A DNA stretch of 64,000 bases from Saprospiraceae bacterium (GCA_016706365.1 JADJJU010000005.1:310001-374000); one strand, 5' to 3'; positions 24,435 to 34,412 are shown, counted from the first letter of the stretch. The notes: generated by a model not told the origin, from the sequence alone. A program made the numbers and translations.

Positions 24435-26759
24435 TCAGTTCTCCTGATCGATAGGAATCGAATCCAAAACCTCCGGCTCGATTACATTTCCCAGGGAATC
24501 AAGTAATACCTCCTCAATCTCTTCATCATAATATCCTGCAGAACAATCCAGCGCCTGCCGGACTTCTTTGGACGGAATAGGGAATCGACTGTTGCGGAAA
24601 TCATTGAACCTGTTTTCTTCATCCTTATCCAATTTTTTAAAGAAATTTCCCCAGACAGGAAGTGCAGTATAAGTTGATTGACCATTGTAGGAGGATTTGA
24701 AGTGAACAAGAGGAGTTTCTCCCCCTACCCAGGCTCCGGCTATTAAGTCAGGAGTGAATCCCATGAACCATCCATCAGCATATTCTTGTGAAGTACCGGT
24801 TTTGCCTGCAAGATCCCAGTAGGGGATATAAGTGTATTTTGCATTGGCTCCTGTTCCCCGTTCCACCACTCCTTTTAATAATTGAAGCATAATATCAGCT
24901 ATTGTTGTATCCAGGACGTATTCATCACCAATGCGTGGATTATCTTCAAAATCTACAATAACATTTCCGAATCTATCCTCAATGCGTTTAAACAATCTAA
25001 CATTTACTTTTTTACCGCGATTGGCGATACAGGCATAAGTCTCTACCATTTCCATAAGTGAAGCATCAAATGCTCCCAGGCAAAGACCTGGTTCTTCAGG
25101 GATCGGACCTTTTAGCCCCATTTCATTAGCTGTCTGAATGATATTTTTCAATCCGGCCTTTAGTCCGACCTCGACGGCAATTACATTGATTGATTTATTC
25201 AGGGCACCCGCAAAAGTAAACATCCCGCCATATCTGCCATCTACATTCCCTGGTCTGTAATCATCCCACTCAGGGTATGTGGTATAATTATTTGGTCTGA
25301 ATTCACATGGGTCAATTCCTTGCTTTAGTGCAGTAGCGTATACGACTGGTTTCATCGTAGAGCCAATTTGTCTTCTGGCTTTTACATGGTCATATTTCAT
25401 ATAGTCAAAATCAACACCACCTACCCAAGCTTTTACAAAGCCTGATTTGTCAGTTGCCAGAAATCCGCATCTCAGCAGTTTTGCATAGTATTTCAATGAA
25501 TCCAAAGGACTCATCATTGTATCTTGAGCACCTTTCCAGGTAAATACAATCATTTCACGAGGAATTGCCATAAGACTATCAACAATTGCAGCAGATTTAC
25601 CTTCAGCAATTTTGGCCTTGTATTCCGGAAGTCTTTTCATTACATCCTGGATATAAGGATGATCTCCCCAGGGATCTTCCCTGCGCCATTCATTGTTGAA
25701 TGTTCTCTGTAACCTCTCCATCTGATCTGCAACTGCTTCATCAGCGTATTGCTGCATCACAGGATCTACAGAGGTATATATTTTTAATCCGTCAGTGTAA
25801 AGATTGTAAGGTTCACCATTCTCTTTTTCAATTCCTTTGAGCCATTCATCGAGTTCCATTCTAAGGGCTTCTCTGAAATACCTCGCATTTCCCTGTTGGT
25901 GATCTTCCACGTATTGCCGTACTTCCATCGGAAGTTGACTGACTGAATCAAGTAATTCAGTAGAAATAGTACCTTTTTGGTTCATTAGTTGCAATACCAG
26001 ATTGCGTCGTTCTGTTGCTCTTTCTGGATTGTTGATTGGATTATAAGTTGTGGTAGCTTTCAGCATTCCGATCAATGTCGCTGACTCCTGTATAGACAGT
26101 GCTGCCGGAGTAGTATTGAAATATCTTCTTGCGGCAGTGCGTATTCCAAAAGCATTGCTTCCAAAAGGCACTGTATTGAGATACAGTGTTAAAATTTCTT
26201 CTTTGGAATAGACTTTCTCGAGCCTTCTCGCAGTCAACATTTCTCTCATTTTGTCAAAAAGAATGCTGAATCGCCCTTTATTTTTTCGGGCATACAAGTT
26301 TTTAGCCAATTGCTGAGAAATCGTGCTTCCTCCTCCGGAAGATCTGTCACCTCCTATTATTGTTTTAAAAATCACACGCATCATTGACCTCAAATCAACA
26401 CCATGATGCTGATAAAAACGTTCATCTTCTGTTACAATTAATGCTTGAATGAGTTGGGGATTGATTTCATCAAATGTAACATTCGTTCTGTTTTCTGTAA
26501 AATACTTCCCTAACACCGTCCCATCTTCAGCGAGGACTTCAGAGGCTTCAGGTGTTTCTATATTTCTTATCTCTGAGTAAGAAGGAACGGGACCAAATGC
26601 ATCCCAGACCAATAGTTGGTAGAAAAAAAAGATAAATAACAAAATACCTGTAAGACTGACAATTATTATGCGCTGCCAGCGGGATCGCTGAAGATACCAG
26701 GCCTTAATTTTTGCCAAAAATTTGCGCATTGATTGAAGCAAAGGAGTCAGTCGGGACAT
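24435..26759 (-). CDS. class A penicillin-binding protein 1A
   Basis: A 774-residue bifunctional peptidoglycan synthase anchored in the inner membrane by IIIVSLTGILLFIFFFYQLL near residue 30. The GT51 glycosyltransferase domain (about 70-250) has EDERFYQHHGVDLRSMMRV and RSSGGGSTISQQLAKNLY; the transpeptidase domain (about 430-700) has the SxxK motif in RRQIGSTMKPVVYATAL, the SxN motif in NKSINVIAVEV and KTGT in DLAGKTGTSQEYADGWFMGF. All catalytic motifs are intact. RecO follows the start by 16 bp upstream on the same strand. The C-terminal tail is acidic and proline containing, as in other Bacteroidota PBP1A proteins. Confidence 0.95.
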   Translation of the reverse strand: MSRLTPLLQSMRKFLAKIKAWYLQRSRWQRIIIVSLTGILLFIFFFYQLLVWDAFGPVPSYSEIRNIETPEASEVLAEDGTVLGKYFTENRTNVTFDEINPQLIQALIVTEDERFYQHHGVDLRSMMRVIFKTIIGGDRSSGGGSTISQQLAKNLYARKNKGRFSILFDKMREMLTARRLEKVYSKEEILTLYLNTVPFGSNAFGIRTAARRYFNTTPAALSIQESATLIGMLKATTTYNPINNPERATERRNLVLQLMNQKGTISTELLDSVSQLPMEVRQYVEDHQQGNARYFREALRMELDEWLKGIEKENGEPYNLYTDGLKIYTSVDPVMQQYADEAVADQMERLQRTFNNEWRREDPWGDHPYIQDVMKRLPEYKAKIAEGKSAAIVDSLMAIPREMIVFTWKGAQDTMMSPLDSLKYYAKLLRCGFLATDKSGFVKAWVGGVDFDYMKYDHVKARRQIGSTMKPVVYATALKQGIDPCEFRPNNYTTYPEWDDYRPGNVDGRYGGMFTFAGALNKSINVIAVEVGLKAGLKNIIQTANEMGLKGPIPEEPGLCLGAFDASLMEMVETYACIANRGKKVNVRLFKRIEDRFGNVIVDFEDNPRIGDEYVLDTTIADIMLQLLKGVVERGTGANAKYTYIPYWDLAGKTGTSQEYADGWFMGFTPDLIAGAWVGGETPLVHFKSSYNGQSTYTALPVWGNFFKKLDKDEENRFNDFRNSRFPIPSKEVRQALDCSAGYYDEEIEEVLLDSLGNVIEPEVLDSIPIDQEN

Positions 26760-26775
26760 ATAATTGAATTACTTT

Positions 26776-27507
26776 TCAGACATGCATTATTTGAGAAAGA
26801 ATTTCCACGGAGCGAATTTCTCTAAACTGTTCGATATGCAGGTGGTAATAATGCAACAATTTTTCTAATATTATTTTTCTGGATATTTTAGACTGAGGGT
26901 CCAGATGTATTAATTCGCTGTCGTCCAATGTATTAAGCAGATGAAGCAGATAACTTTCGGCAGGATCCATGTAGTCCGGATGAACCGGGAAGTCTGATTC
27001 ATAATTTCCTTCTCTAAGATTAAAATAACAAAGATTTTCAGTCCAATGTCCATTGGGAGCAAAACCCAGATGTTCACTTAAACGCACAAGATAGGTCTGA
27101 GGATATAATGAAAGTGGAATATTCTCTTCATCCAATTTATAAATATTATCAAATACAAACTTGAATAAAGGCCTGTTCACTGTTTTTTCACGTATGGAAT
27201 TGCGCGTTACTTCAATCATGAAAAGGCTAATGGAGCCATACAGAATATCGAATGGAATTCTTTGGAAAATATGGTGATGAGCAAATTCTTTAATTCTTCC
27301 AAGTGATTTTTCTTCTCTTTCATACACGATCAAATCGAGCAAAGTGGCAGGTTGAAAAAACACCATTTTATTGTTTCCTGATTTTGAGCTTACTCCATTT
27401 ACTATGTAAGATCTAAGTCCCAATTCCTCAGTAAAAATATCAGTAATCAGGCTGTTGTCTCCGTATTTAAGGGATTTGAATACGATTCCTCTGGTTTTAA
27501 CAAGCAT
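26776..27507 (-). CDS. recO: DNA repair protein RecO
   Basis: A 243-residue RecO, which binds SSB and RecR and loads RecA on gapped DNA. The N-terminal OB fold is seen in VKTRGIVFKSLKYGDNSLIT and IFTEELGLRSYIVNGV; the helical C-terminal domain contains PLFKFVFDNIYKLDEEN and LVRLSEHLGFAPNG. No zinc-binding cysteine cluster is evident, which is usual in Bacteroidota. It lies 24 bp from the small conserved gene upstream and 16 bp from the PBP1A gene downstream, in one minus-strand run with the GH3-family gene. Confidence 0.93.
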   Translation of the reverse strand: MLVKTRGIVFKSLKYGDNSLITDIFTEELGLRSYIVNGVSSKSGNNKMVFFQPATLLDLIVYEREEKSLGRIKEFAHHHIFQRIPFDILYGSISLFMIEVTRNSIREKTVNRPLFKFVFDNIYKLDEENIPLSLYPQTYLVRLSEHLGFAPNGHWTENLCYFNLREGNYESDFPVHPDYMDPAESYLLHLLNTLDDSELIHLDPQSKISRKIILEKLLHYYHLHIEQFREIRSVEILSQIMHV

Positions 27508-27531
27508 AATTTACAGAGATTGATTGCATAT

Positions 27532-27861
27532 TTACCAATCGTTTTCACCTTTTGATTGAGTGAATTGTCTGTACCTTTCCTTAGTCTCCATGCGCTGTTT
27601 TTGCCTTTCCAATATTAATAAAGCAAGCGCCCGATCAGCAGGAATAGGAGACTGCGGTTTGAGCGCAAGGTTGATTTTTTCTTCTGCTACGTCCAGTCTG
27701 TAAAGCAAACTAAGCAGAAAATCTAGCTTATGCTCAATCATCCAGGCAATCTGAGAAGTTAGTTGCTCGAATATCTCCTCAGGATTTTCAGAAATTTTAA
27801 CTGGTTCTACTTCAAAGGTATTCAACAATAAATCTCTGGTGATGGCAACTGTGTTGTCCAT
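27532..27861 (-). CDS. conserved hypothetical protein, 109 residues
   Basis: A cytosolic, mainly helical protein I recognise only as a conserved Bacteroidota family of unknown function. Notable segments are SQIAWMIEHKLDFLLSLLYR at residues about 36-55 and ADRALALLILERQKQRMETK near 74-93, both likely helices. It overlaps nothing but lies 1 bp from the GH3-family gene and 24 bp from recO, so it is co-transcribed. No motif points to an activity. Confidence 0.75.
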   Translation of the reverse strand: MDNTVAITRDLLLNTFEVEPVKISENPEEIFEQLTSQIAWMIEHKLDFLLSLLYRLDVAEEKINLALKPQSPIPADRALALLILERQKQRMETKERYRQFTQSKGENDW

Positions 27862-27862
27862 T

Positions 27863-29401
27863 TCAATTTGTTTTTTCCAGGAAATTCACAATTTCATCGA
27901 TAGTGTGACGATGATTGGACAGCCTGGGGACTTTATTTTGACCACCCAATTTACCTTTTGAAGCCAGCCATTTATAAAATCTTCCTTTGGGAACTTTCAT
28001 CATTTTGAGGCTATCGAGGGCAAGATTCTTGCTTCGTTTTGCTTCATAGTCAGAATTGACTTTTTGTAAATTAATATCCAGTTTCTCCGCAAATTGAGGA
28101 AGATCATGCGGATCTTTCTCAAATTCCACAATCCATTGATGCCCACCTTTGCCGTTCATATTCAGATAAATAGGAGCAACTGTATATTCGGAAGCAACAG
28201 CACCAAATTCCTTGCAGGTTTCAGCTAAGGCTTTATCAGTGTTGGCAATCATTAGTTCCTCTCCGAAAGCATTGACAAACTGCTTTGTTCTGCCTGTGAC
28301 CTTGATCCGGTATGGGGAAACTGATGTGAAAGTGATTGTATCTCCGGGCATATATCTCCAAAGACCGGAATTAGTTGTAATAATTATTGCGTATTGTACA
28401 CCGGGTTTTACATCTTCCAGAGGAATGGCATCCATTTTGTCATTGATGAAATCCTCCATCGCAACGAATTCATAATAAATACCGTTGCTTAGCAAAAGTA
28501 GCATATCATCCGATTTTGATTCATCGCTGACAGCAAAGAAGCCTTCTGAAGCATTGTAAACTTCAAGATAAATAAAGTCATCTGCAGGGAGAAGTGCTTC
28601 AAATTGACTTCTGTATGGTTCGAATCCTACACCACCATGTACATACGCCTTTAGCTTTGGCCAGATCTGGAGCATATTTTCAGCTCCTGTCATTTCCAGA
28701 AGCTTTTTGAATAGTACTATGTTCCAGGTGGGAACTCCTCCAAACATTGCAATGTTAGGATTTGCAAGGGATTCTATAGCTGTCCGTTCTATTTTTTCCT
28801 CCCAATCTGCCAGTAATGCAGTTTCAAGAGATGGAGTATAAAAACTTCTGACAAAATTGGGCATTTGATGGATCATCAATGCTGAGATATCTCCGAAACG
28901 GGTGGCAGAATGGGGCTCAAATAAGGTAGTAGTACCGCCCATGATTAAATTCCTGTTGGCGAAAATAGCCATCTCAGGATTGATATGGTACAGGATCGTC
29001 ATCGTGTCCCAGCTGCCTCTAAAATGACATCCCACCATATTCTCTCTTGGAACCGGTATGAATTTACTTTTATCGCTGGTTGTACCTGAAGACTTTGAGT
29101 AGTTTTTTACTCTTCCATTCCAAAGTATATCTTTCTCTCCCATCATCATCCTATGGATGTAGGGCTTAAAGTCCTCATAATCCCCCGCAGGTACATTTAG
29201 TTGATATTGCTTGAGAGATTTTATGGAACTAAAACCATGCTTTTTCCCGAATTCAGTTCCGGATGCTGTCTCCAAAAGGTGTTGTAATGTATCCCGTTGC
29301 AAATCATGAGGATACTTCCGGATTTGTTCAATGCGCTTATAACGCCATTTCAGTAACTGAACAGCGCCATAATTGATGACAGATTTAACGATAGATGGCA
29401 T
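27863..29401 (-). CDS. GH3 auxin-promoter-family acyl-adenylating enzyme
   Basis: A 512-residue protein of the GH3 family, members of which form acyl-adenylates and transfer the acyl group to an amine. The ATP/phosphate loop is YSKSSGTTSDKSKFIPV near residues 101-117; the acceptor region has YVHGGVGFEPYRSQFEALLP and YLEVYNASEGFFAV; the hinge and C-terminal domain include IITTNSGLWRYMPGDTI and KVTGRTKQFVNAFGEELM. The bacterial members are poorly characterised, so neither acid nor amine can be named. It heads a run of minus-strand genes leading to recO and PBP1A. Confidence 0.9.
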   Translation of the reverse strand: MPSIVKSVINYGAVQLLKWRYKRIEQIRKYPHDLQRDTLQHLLETASGTEFGKKHGFSSIKSLKQYQLNVPAGDYEDFKPYIHRMMMGEKDILWNGRVKNYSKSSGTTSDKSKFIPVPRENMVGCHFRGSWDTMTILYHINPEMAIFANRNLIMGGTTTLFEPHSATRFGDISALMIHQMPNFVRSFYTPSLETALLADWEEKIERTAIESLANPNIAMFGGVPTWNIVLFKKLLEMTGAENMLQIWPKLKAYVHGGVGFEPYRSQFEALLPADDFIYLEVYNASEGFFAVSDESKSDDMLLLLSNGIYYEFVAMEDFINDKMDAIPLEDVKPGVQYAIIITTNSGLWRYMPGDTITFTSVSPYRIKVTGRTKQFVNAFGEELMIANTDKALAETCKEFGAVASEYTVAPIYLNMNGKGGHQWIVEFEKDPHDLPQFAEKLDINLQKVNSDYEAKRSKNLALDSLKMMKVPKGRFYKWLASKGKLGGQNKVPRLSNHRHTIDEIVNFLEKTN

Positions 29402-29424
29402 ACATCGGTTTAACTGCTTATGAA

Positions 29425-29432
29425 CAAAGATA
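29425..29432 (-). promoter_or_regulatory. possible promoter of the GH3-recO-PBP1A run, -7 box TATCTTTG
   Basis: TATCTTTG on the minus strand, 24 bp before the start codon, matches TAnnTTTG. The rest of the 291-bp gap 29402-29692 is A/T rich and shows only a short hairpin TGTCTG-AAG-CAGACA near 29660, with no supported gene. Confidence 0.4.
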
Positions 29433-29692
29433 TTAAATTCAAAGACTATATATAGTTCATTTTATTTTGGACTTTGAATTAGGATCGTCATAATCAACCC
29501 TAATAGAGCTCCGAAGCAATAATACCGGGAACTCATCTTAATACTCTTTATACGGAATAATATTATGAAATAGATTTACTGTTATCTACCCAAAGGACCT
29601 TAAGCATACAGTGACTATCCACTACAATTTAAATGTAATTCCAGGTACTTATGTTTTGTCTGAAGCAGACATTAAGTTATTTTAATTTTAAA

Positions 29693-30403
29693 TCAGGAAA
29701 CGAGCGTTCCGACGTTTTCACCCATGATGATTCTTTCCAGGTTTTCTTTTTTATTAATATCGAAGACAATTATAGGCAGATTGTTCTCCTGGCATAAAGT
29801 GAAAGCAGTCATATCCATTACATCAAGTCCCAAACTGATGACTTTGGCAAAGGATAGAAAATCAAATTTTACCGCGGTTGGATCCTTCTCCGGATCTGCG
29901 GAGTATATACCATCTACCCGGGTACCTTTAAGTATGACATCTGCATTTATTTCATTGGCTCTAAGTGCTGCTGCAGAATCTGTGGTGAAGTACGGACTGC
30001 CGGTTCCACCTGAGAAAATCACAACTCTACCTTTTTCAAGATGTCTGATGGCTCTGCGTCTGATATATGGTTCTGCGATTTGCTCCATTTTGATAGCTGA
30101 AACCAATCTTGTATTGACTCCCGCAAATTCAAGGGCCGATTGGATTGCCATCCCATTGATAGTGGTGGCCAGCATACCCATGTAATCTCCCTGAACTCTT
30201 TCTATTCCTGAATTCACAGCTGTGAGACCGCGAAAAATGTTTCCGCCTCCAATCACAACTGCAACTTCTACCCCAGCATCTATGAGGAGTTTGATTTGGC
30301 CGGCATAATTGCTGAGCATTTCAGGGGCAATGCCATATTTTTGTTCTCCCATGAGTGACTCACCACTGAGTTTAAGGAGTACTCTTTTATATTTTGCTGC
30401 CAT
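29693..30403 (-). CDS. pyrH: UMP kinase
   Basis: A 236-residue hexameric UMP kinase that phosphorylates UMP to UDP in pyrimidine synthesis. Motifs are KRVLLKLSGESLMGE at the phosphate loop, VAVVIGGGNIFRG, GDYMGMLATTINGMA, FSGGTGSPYFTTDSAAALRA and DGIYSADPEKDPTAVKFD, the standard order. Length is typical. It lies 134 bp downstream of tsf, separated by a strong terminator, so it probably has its own promoter even though the rpsB-tsf-pyrH order is an ancient neighbourhood. Confidence 0.96.
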   Translation of the reverse strand: MAAKYKRVLLKLSGESLMGEQKYGIAPEMLSNYAGQIKLLIDAGVEVAVVIGGGNIFRGLTAVNSGIERVQGDYMGMLATTINGMAIQSALEFAGVNTRLVSAIKMEQIAEPYIRRRAIRHLEKGRVVIFSGGTGSPYFTTDSAAALRANEINADVILKGTRVDGIYSADPEKDPTAVKFDFLSFAKVISLGLDVMDMTAFTLCQENNLPIIVFDINKKENLERIIMGENVGTLVS

Positions 30404-30497
30404 CTTGCTTTTACTTTATTGAGTTTTAATTGAGTTCAGTTGTTAGAACTTGATTTTGAAGCCTTTAGTTGGATTAAAACCTTAATTAGGGACAAAA

Positions 30498-30527
30498 AAA
30501 AGAGCGAATCAACTGATTCGCTCTTTT
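30498..30527 (-). terminator. Rho-independent terminator after tsf
   Basis: A perfect 14-bp stem AAAAGAGCGAATCA / TGATTCGCTCTTTT with a two-base loop spacer ends 10 bp beyond the tsf stop codon; the sequence beyond is rich in T on the transcript strand. It can act in both directions. Confidence 0.82.
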
Positions 30528-30536
30528 CAAATTATT

Positions 30537-31373
30537 TTAACCTAGCATCACATGTTTGAACGCTGTCACGGTAAGATCTGCATCTTGTTCTTTCAAGTAT
30601 GCCCCTACCGTTTTGCTTCCGTCCTTCACGAAGTCCTGATTTAACAGGGTGCTCTCTTTGAAGAATTTATTCAGTTTACCCTGTGCAATCTTTTCCAGCA
30701 TTGCTTCCGGCTTTCCTTCCTGGCGAGCAATATCCATACCGATTTCGATTTCTTTTTCGATAATTGCGGCGTCAACACCATCTTTATCAACAGCGACAGG
30801 CTTCATGGCAGCAATCTGCATAGCCACATCTTTACCTGCTTCTGCAATAGCGTCTCCACTCTTATTGAAACCTACAATTACACCTGCTCTATAACCACTG
30901 TGGATATAAGAAACAACCAGTGCAGCTTCGATTTTTTCGTAGTCAGCCAGCTCAATTTTTTCGCCGATTACACCAACTTGCTCACTTACTTTATCACCGA
31001 TAGTGATATTGCCATAAGGCAGAGCAAGCAATGCTTCCAAATTTGGAGGGAATGTATCCAATGCAATCTGAGCGAAAGCTTTTCCAAGGTCTATGAAATC
31101 TTGATTTTTTGCAACGAAGTCAGTTTCACTACTCAATCTGATTACAATACCTTTTTTCTGATCGTTGGAAACTAAAGCGATAACTATACCTTCTTTAGCT
31201 TCGCGATCTGCTCTTTTCAAAGATAATTTTTGTCCTTTCTTACGGAGATATTCGATGGCGCCTTCAAAATCACCATTTGATTCTGCAAGGGCTGCTTTAC
31301 AATCCATCATTCCTGCGCCCGTCTGATCTCTCAGGCGCTTTACGTCTGCTGCCGAAATAGTTACTTCGCTCAT
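30537..31373 (-). CDS. tsf: translation elongation factor Ts
   Basis: A 278-residue EF-Ts, the nucleotide exchange factor for EF-Tu. The UBA-like N-terminus is intact with VKRLRDQTGAGMMDCKAALA and GDFEGAIEYLRKKGQKL, followed by the exchange domain with RLSSETDFVAKNQDFIDLGK and the C-terminal QEGKPEAMLEKIAQGKLNKF. It follows rpsB by 53 bp on the same strand and is followed by a terminator, closing the ribosomal operon. Confidence 0.97.
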   Translation of the reverse strand: MSEVTISAADVKRLRDQTGAGMMDCKAALAESNGDFEGAIEYLRKKGQKLSLKRADREAKEGIVIALVSNDQKKGIVIRLSSETDFVAKNQDFIDLGKAFAQIALDTFPPNLEALLALPYGNITIGDKVSEQVGVIGEKIELADYEKIEAALVVSYIHSGYRAGVIVGFNKSGDAIAEAGKDVAMQIAAMKPVAVDKDGVDAAIIEKEIEIGMDIARQEGKPEAMLEKIAQGKLNKFFKESTLLNQDFVKDGSKTVGAYLKEQDADLTVTAFKHVMLG

Positions 31374-31426
31374 GACTTATTTTAAATTTATGTTTAGATG
31401 ATTCTTGAAAAATGTGTACCAACTAA

Positions 31427-32155
31427 TTAGAAATCAGCTTCTTCACCGTCTTTGTCTGATTTCTTAGCCTTTCTTTCTTCCAGTCCTTCCTTGATTGCGT
31501 TGACAATATAGTTAGTCACTAAAGCAATAGACTTGCTCGCATCATCATTGGCAGGAATTGGAAAATCTACCAGGTTTGGATTTGAATTGGTATCCACTAT
31601 ACCTATTGTTTTGATACCCAAGTTATCAGCTTCTGCCAGTGCAAGGTGCTCATGGTGGATATCCACGATGAATAATGCTGAAGGCAATCTGTTGATACCT
31701 GCGATACCGCCCAATACTTTATCCAGTTTTTCTCTCTCACGGGAAAGAGTCAAACGTTCTTTTTTAGTAACACTTGAAAGACTGGTGTCTCCAAGAATTT
31801 TCTCGATGTTCTGCATTTTCTTCACAGAACGACGGATAGTTGCGAAGTTGGTCATCATACCTCCAAGCCATCTGTCCGTCACGTATGGCATATTTACGCT
31901 TCTTGCTGCATCAGCCACGATATCTCTGGCTTGTTTTTTAGTTGCAACAAAAAGGATTTTTTTGCCTGATCTTGCCATATGACGTGCAGCATTAGCGGCA
32001 GTCTCAAGGCAATCTTTCGTGCGATTCAAATCTATGATGTGAATACCTTTGCGTTCAGCAAAGATGTATGGTTGCATCTTAGGGTTCCATTTGCTTCTGA
32101 GGTGTCCAAAGTGTACACCTGCATCCAGCATATCTTTATAATCGGGTGTTTCCAT
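31427..32155 (-). CDS. rpsB: 30S ribosomal protein S2
   Basis: A 242-residue S2 with DAGVHFGHLRSKWNPKMQPY, ADAARSVNMPYVTDRWLGGM and the C-terminal IVDTNSNPNLVDFPIPANDD, all characteristic. A charged tail (EERKAKKSDKDGEEADF) follows. It lies between rpsI and tsf on the minus strand, 51 bp after the corrected rpsI stop. Confidence 0.97.
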   Translation of the reverse strand: METPDYKDMLDAGVHFGHLRSKWNPKMQPYIFAERKGIHIIDLNRTKDCLETAANAARHMARSGKKILFVATKKQARDIVADAARSVNMPYVTDRWLGGMMTNFATIRRSVKKMQNIEKILGDTSLSSVTKKERLTLSREREKLDKVLGGIAGINRLPSALFIVDIHHEHLALAEADNLGIKTIGIVDTNSNPNLVDFPIPANDDASKSIALVTNYIVNAIKEGLEERKAKKSDKDGEEADF

Positions 32156-32206
32156 TCTAATATCTTTTTCTGTATGATTGTTGCAGAATAAATTGAATAA
32201 GGGTAT

Positions 32207-32591
32207 TAACGCTTGCTGAACTGGAAGCTCTTTCTTGCCTTAGGTTTACCGTATTTTTACGTTCAACTTCGCGAGCATCTCTGGTCAATAATTTTTTCTC
32301 TTTCAGAGCAGGTTTGTAATTTTCGTCCAATTTCACCAATGCTCTGGAAATACCCATGCGAATGGCTTCTGCCTGTCCTTTGTATCCACCTCCTTTAACA
32401 TTAACATTCAAGTCGTAGCCATTTTCAAGACCCAATGTTTCGATTGGCTCATGTACTTTAGTCTGAATGTGAATCTGCGGGAAATATTCTTTTAAAGTCT
32501 TACCGTTGATACTAATAGCACCTGTACCTTTTTTCAGGTACACTCTTGCTACAGATGCTTTGCGGCGACCGATTGCGTTGATAGTTTCCAT
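32207..32591 (-). CDS. rpsI: 30S ribosomal protein S9 (frameshifted near its C-terminus)
   Basis: S9, 128 residues after correction. The real start is METINAIGRRKASVARV at 32591; the longer frame up to 32660 runs into rplM and is not used. As read, the frame leaves the family after DAREVERK and ends at 32157. Adding one A to the five-A run (32254-32258, coding strand) restores KKYGKPKARKSFQFSKR and a stop at 32207-32209. That basic tail contacts P-site tRNA and is conserved in every bacterium, so the break is almost certainly a sequence error. It sits 7 bp after rplM. Confidence 0.95.
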
Positions 32592-32598
32592 GGATCGG

Positions 32599-33042
32599 TT
32601 AGAATTTGAATGGTTGAGGTTGTTGTGCCTGGTGCGGATGTTCCGGACCTGCGTACACAAACAATTTTTTAATCATGGCATTGCCAAGTTTTGTCTTAGG
32701 TAGCATTCCTTTCACTGCCATCTCCAGGATGGATTCAGGCTTTTTTACCAATTGATTGGCAGCCACCGTGCTTTTTTGTCCTCCAGGATAACCTGAATAC
32801 CTTAGGTATTCTTTGTCATCCCATTTTTTTCCTGTAAATCTCACTTTTTCAGCATTGACAACGATGACATAATCACCACAATCAACGTGAGGAGTGAAAT
32901 CAGGACGATGTTTTCCACGCAATACATGCGCGATTTTAGAGCTTAGTCTGCCGACAATTTCGCTTTCAGCATCAACGATGAACCATTGATGTTTGACGTC
33001 CTCTTTGCGGGCTGACTTGGTTTTGAAGCTTAGCGTATTCAC
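32599..33042 (-). CDS. rplM: 50S ribosomal protein L13
   Basis: A 147-residue L13 with WFIVDAESEIVGRLSSKIAH, VLRGKHRPDFTPHVDCGDYV, SGYPGGQKSTVAANQLVKKP and KGMLPKTKLGNAMIKKLFVY, all canonical. It is the first gene of the rplM-rpsI-rpsB-tsf operon, and a good promoter match lies 55-86 bp upstream. Confidence 0.97.
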   Translation of the reverse strand: MNTLSFKTKSARKEDVKHQWFIVDAESEIVGRLSSKIAHVLRGKHRPDFTPHVDCGDYVIVVNAEKVRFTGKKWDDKEYLRYSGYPGGQKSTVAANQLVKKPESILEMAVKGMLPKTKLGNAMIKKLFVYAGPEHPHQAQQPQPFKF

Positions 33043-33096
33043 AACTTTTATTCTTTATTTCTTTACTAAAAATAATCCTCGCTTTCAAAGCGGCTG

Positions 33097-33127
33097 CAAA
33101 TGTAAAATTATCTTATTCAAAATGCAA
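33097..33127 (-). promoter_or_regulatory. ribosomal operon promoter, TTG-N20-TACATTTG
   Basis: On the minus strand the -33 TTG at 33125-33127 is followed after 20 bases by TACATTTG (33097-33104), the best match to the Bacteroidota housekeeping promoter in the window. A small palindrome CGCTTTCAAAGCG at 33080-33092 lies in the leader and could form a hairpin. Confidence 0.6.
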
Positions 33128-33340
33128 TCTTTTCTCAGAAAAAAATATCAAATAAAATTCATAAGCTGCTGAATTACAGTTTTTTTTTGGCCATACTATT
33201 TTATCGGTCTTCATTGTAAGCATTGATAATAACATACTTATCTCTGATAATAGCCACTCCCTGATCACAACTTTGGACCTTAATCGATGTTTTTTGACTG
33301 AGAAACTCGTTAATTTGCTAAAATATTTATCACGATTCAT

Positions 33341-34373
33341 ATGGATCCACATATAAATCCCTTGCTTGAGGATACTGACCCACTGGCTTCTTCCCGGAAG
33401 AAGGACCATATCAACCTGGCATTTGAGTCCCGGGTTGAAGACAAGGAGATAGATCATCGCTTCTATTATGAACCAATGTTGGCAGCGCATCCCGGAGAAC
33501 ACATTTCCCTGGGATTGGATTTTTTAGGCAAAAAGCTGTCAGTTCCAATCTGGGTTTCAAGTATGACCGGCGGCACGGGAATAGCTAAAGTGATCAATGA
33601 AAACCTTGCCCGTGCCTGTAAGGATTTTGGAATGGGAATGGGACTTGGATCTTGCCGCTCTCTCCTCAGCAGTGACGAGTATTTGGATGATTTTAATGTA
33701 AGGTCGATTATAGGATATGATCTTCCATTGTATGCAAACCTTGGCATTGCTCAGGTTGAAAGACTCTTAACTGAAAAGAAAACCGACCTGATAATAAGGA
33801 TGATTGACAGACTGCAGGCAGATGGCTTGATAGTGCATGTCAATCCTATGCAGGAATGGCTTCAGCCGGAAGGGAGATATAATTTCCAGAGCACCTGTAG
33901 AGACAATTACAGAGCTTTTGAATCATCTTCAATTGCCAGTAATTGTCAAAGAAGTAGGACAAGGATTTGGGCCGGCTTCATTGAAAGCATTGATGGAATT
34001 GCCTCTGGCAGCAATTGATCTGGCGGCGAATGGAGGCACTAATTTTTCAAAATTGGAATTATTAAGGGCGGGTGATCTTTATAAAGAATCCTACGGCCCC
34101 CTCATGAATATCGGACATTCAGCAGAAGAAATGCTGGGGTGGCTTAATCAAATTGAAATGAAAACTGTGAAGCAAATCATCATTTCGGGTGGAATAAGAG
34201 ATTTTCTGGACGGATATTATTTAATCTCATCCTGCAAATATCCTTCCATTTACGGACAGGCTTCTGGTTTTCTGAAACATGCCAGGGGAGATTACCGGGA
34301 TTTATTTGATTACGTGAATCTGCAGGTGGAAGGACTGAAATTGGCAAAAACCTTTTTAAAAGTCAGATCCTGA
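33341..34373 (+). CDS. fni: type 2 isopentenyl-diphosphate isomerase (frameshifted)
   Basis: An FMN-dependent type 2 IPP isomerase of about 344 residues that interconverts isopentenyl and dimethylallyl diphosphate. The N-terminus has SSRKKDHINLAFESRVEDK and PIWVSSMTGGTGIAKVINEN, then GMGLGSCRSLLSS and GLIVHVNPMQEWLQPEG. At 33872-33874 a GGG run carries one base too many; with GG the frame continues as GDIISRAPVETITELLNHL, VIVKEVGQGFGPASLKAL, IDLAANGGTNFSKLE and ISGGIRDFLDGY. Both halves keep their flavin and Mg-binding motifs, so the break looks artificial. It is the first gene of a mevalonate-pathway group. Confidence 0.92.
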
Positions 34374-34412
34374 AAAATTGAAAAGTATCAAAATACATAC
34401 ATCGTGTAATTA

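Noticed and set aside
29650..29670. TGTCTG-AAG-CAGACA hairpin as a pyrH terminator
   Set aside because: On the minus-strand transcript it is followed by A-rich rather than T-rich sequence and the stem is only six base pairs.
32592..32660. Upstream extension of rpsI to 32660
   Set aside because: The extra residues overlap rplM and have no counterpart in S9; the internal ATG at 32591 is the family start.
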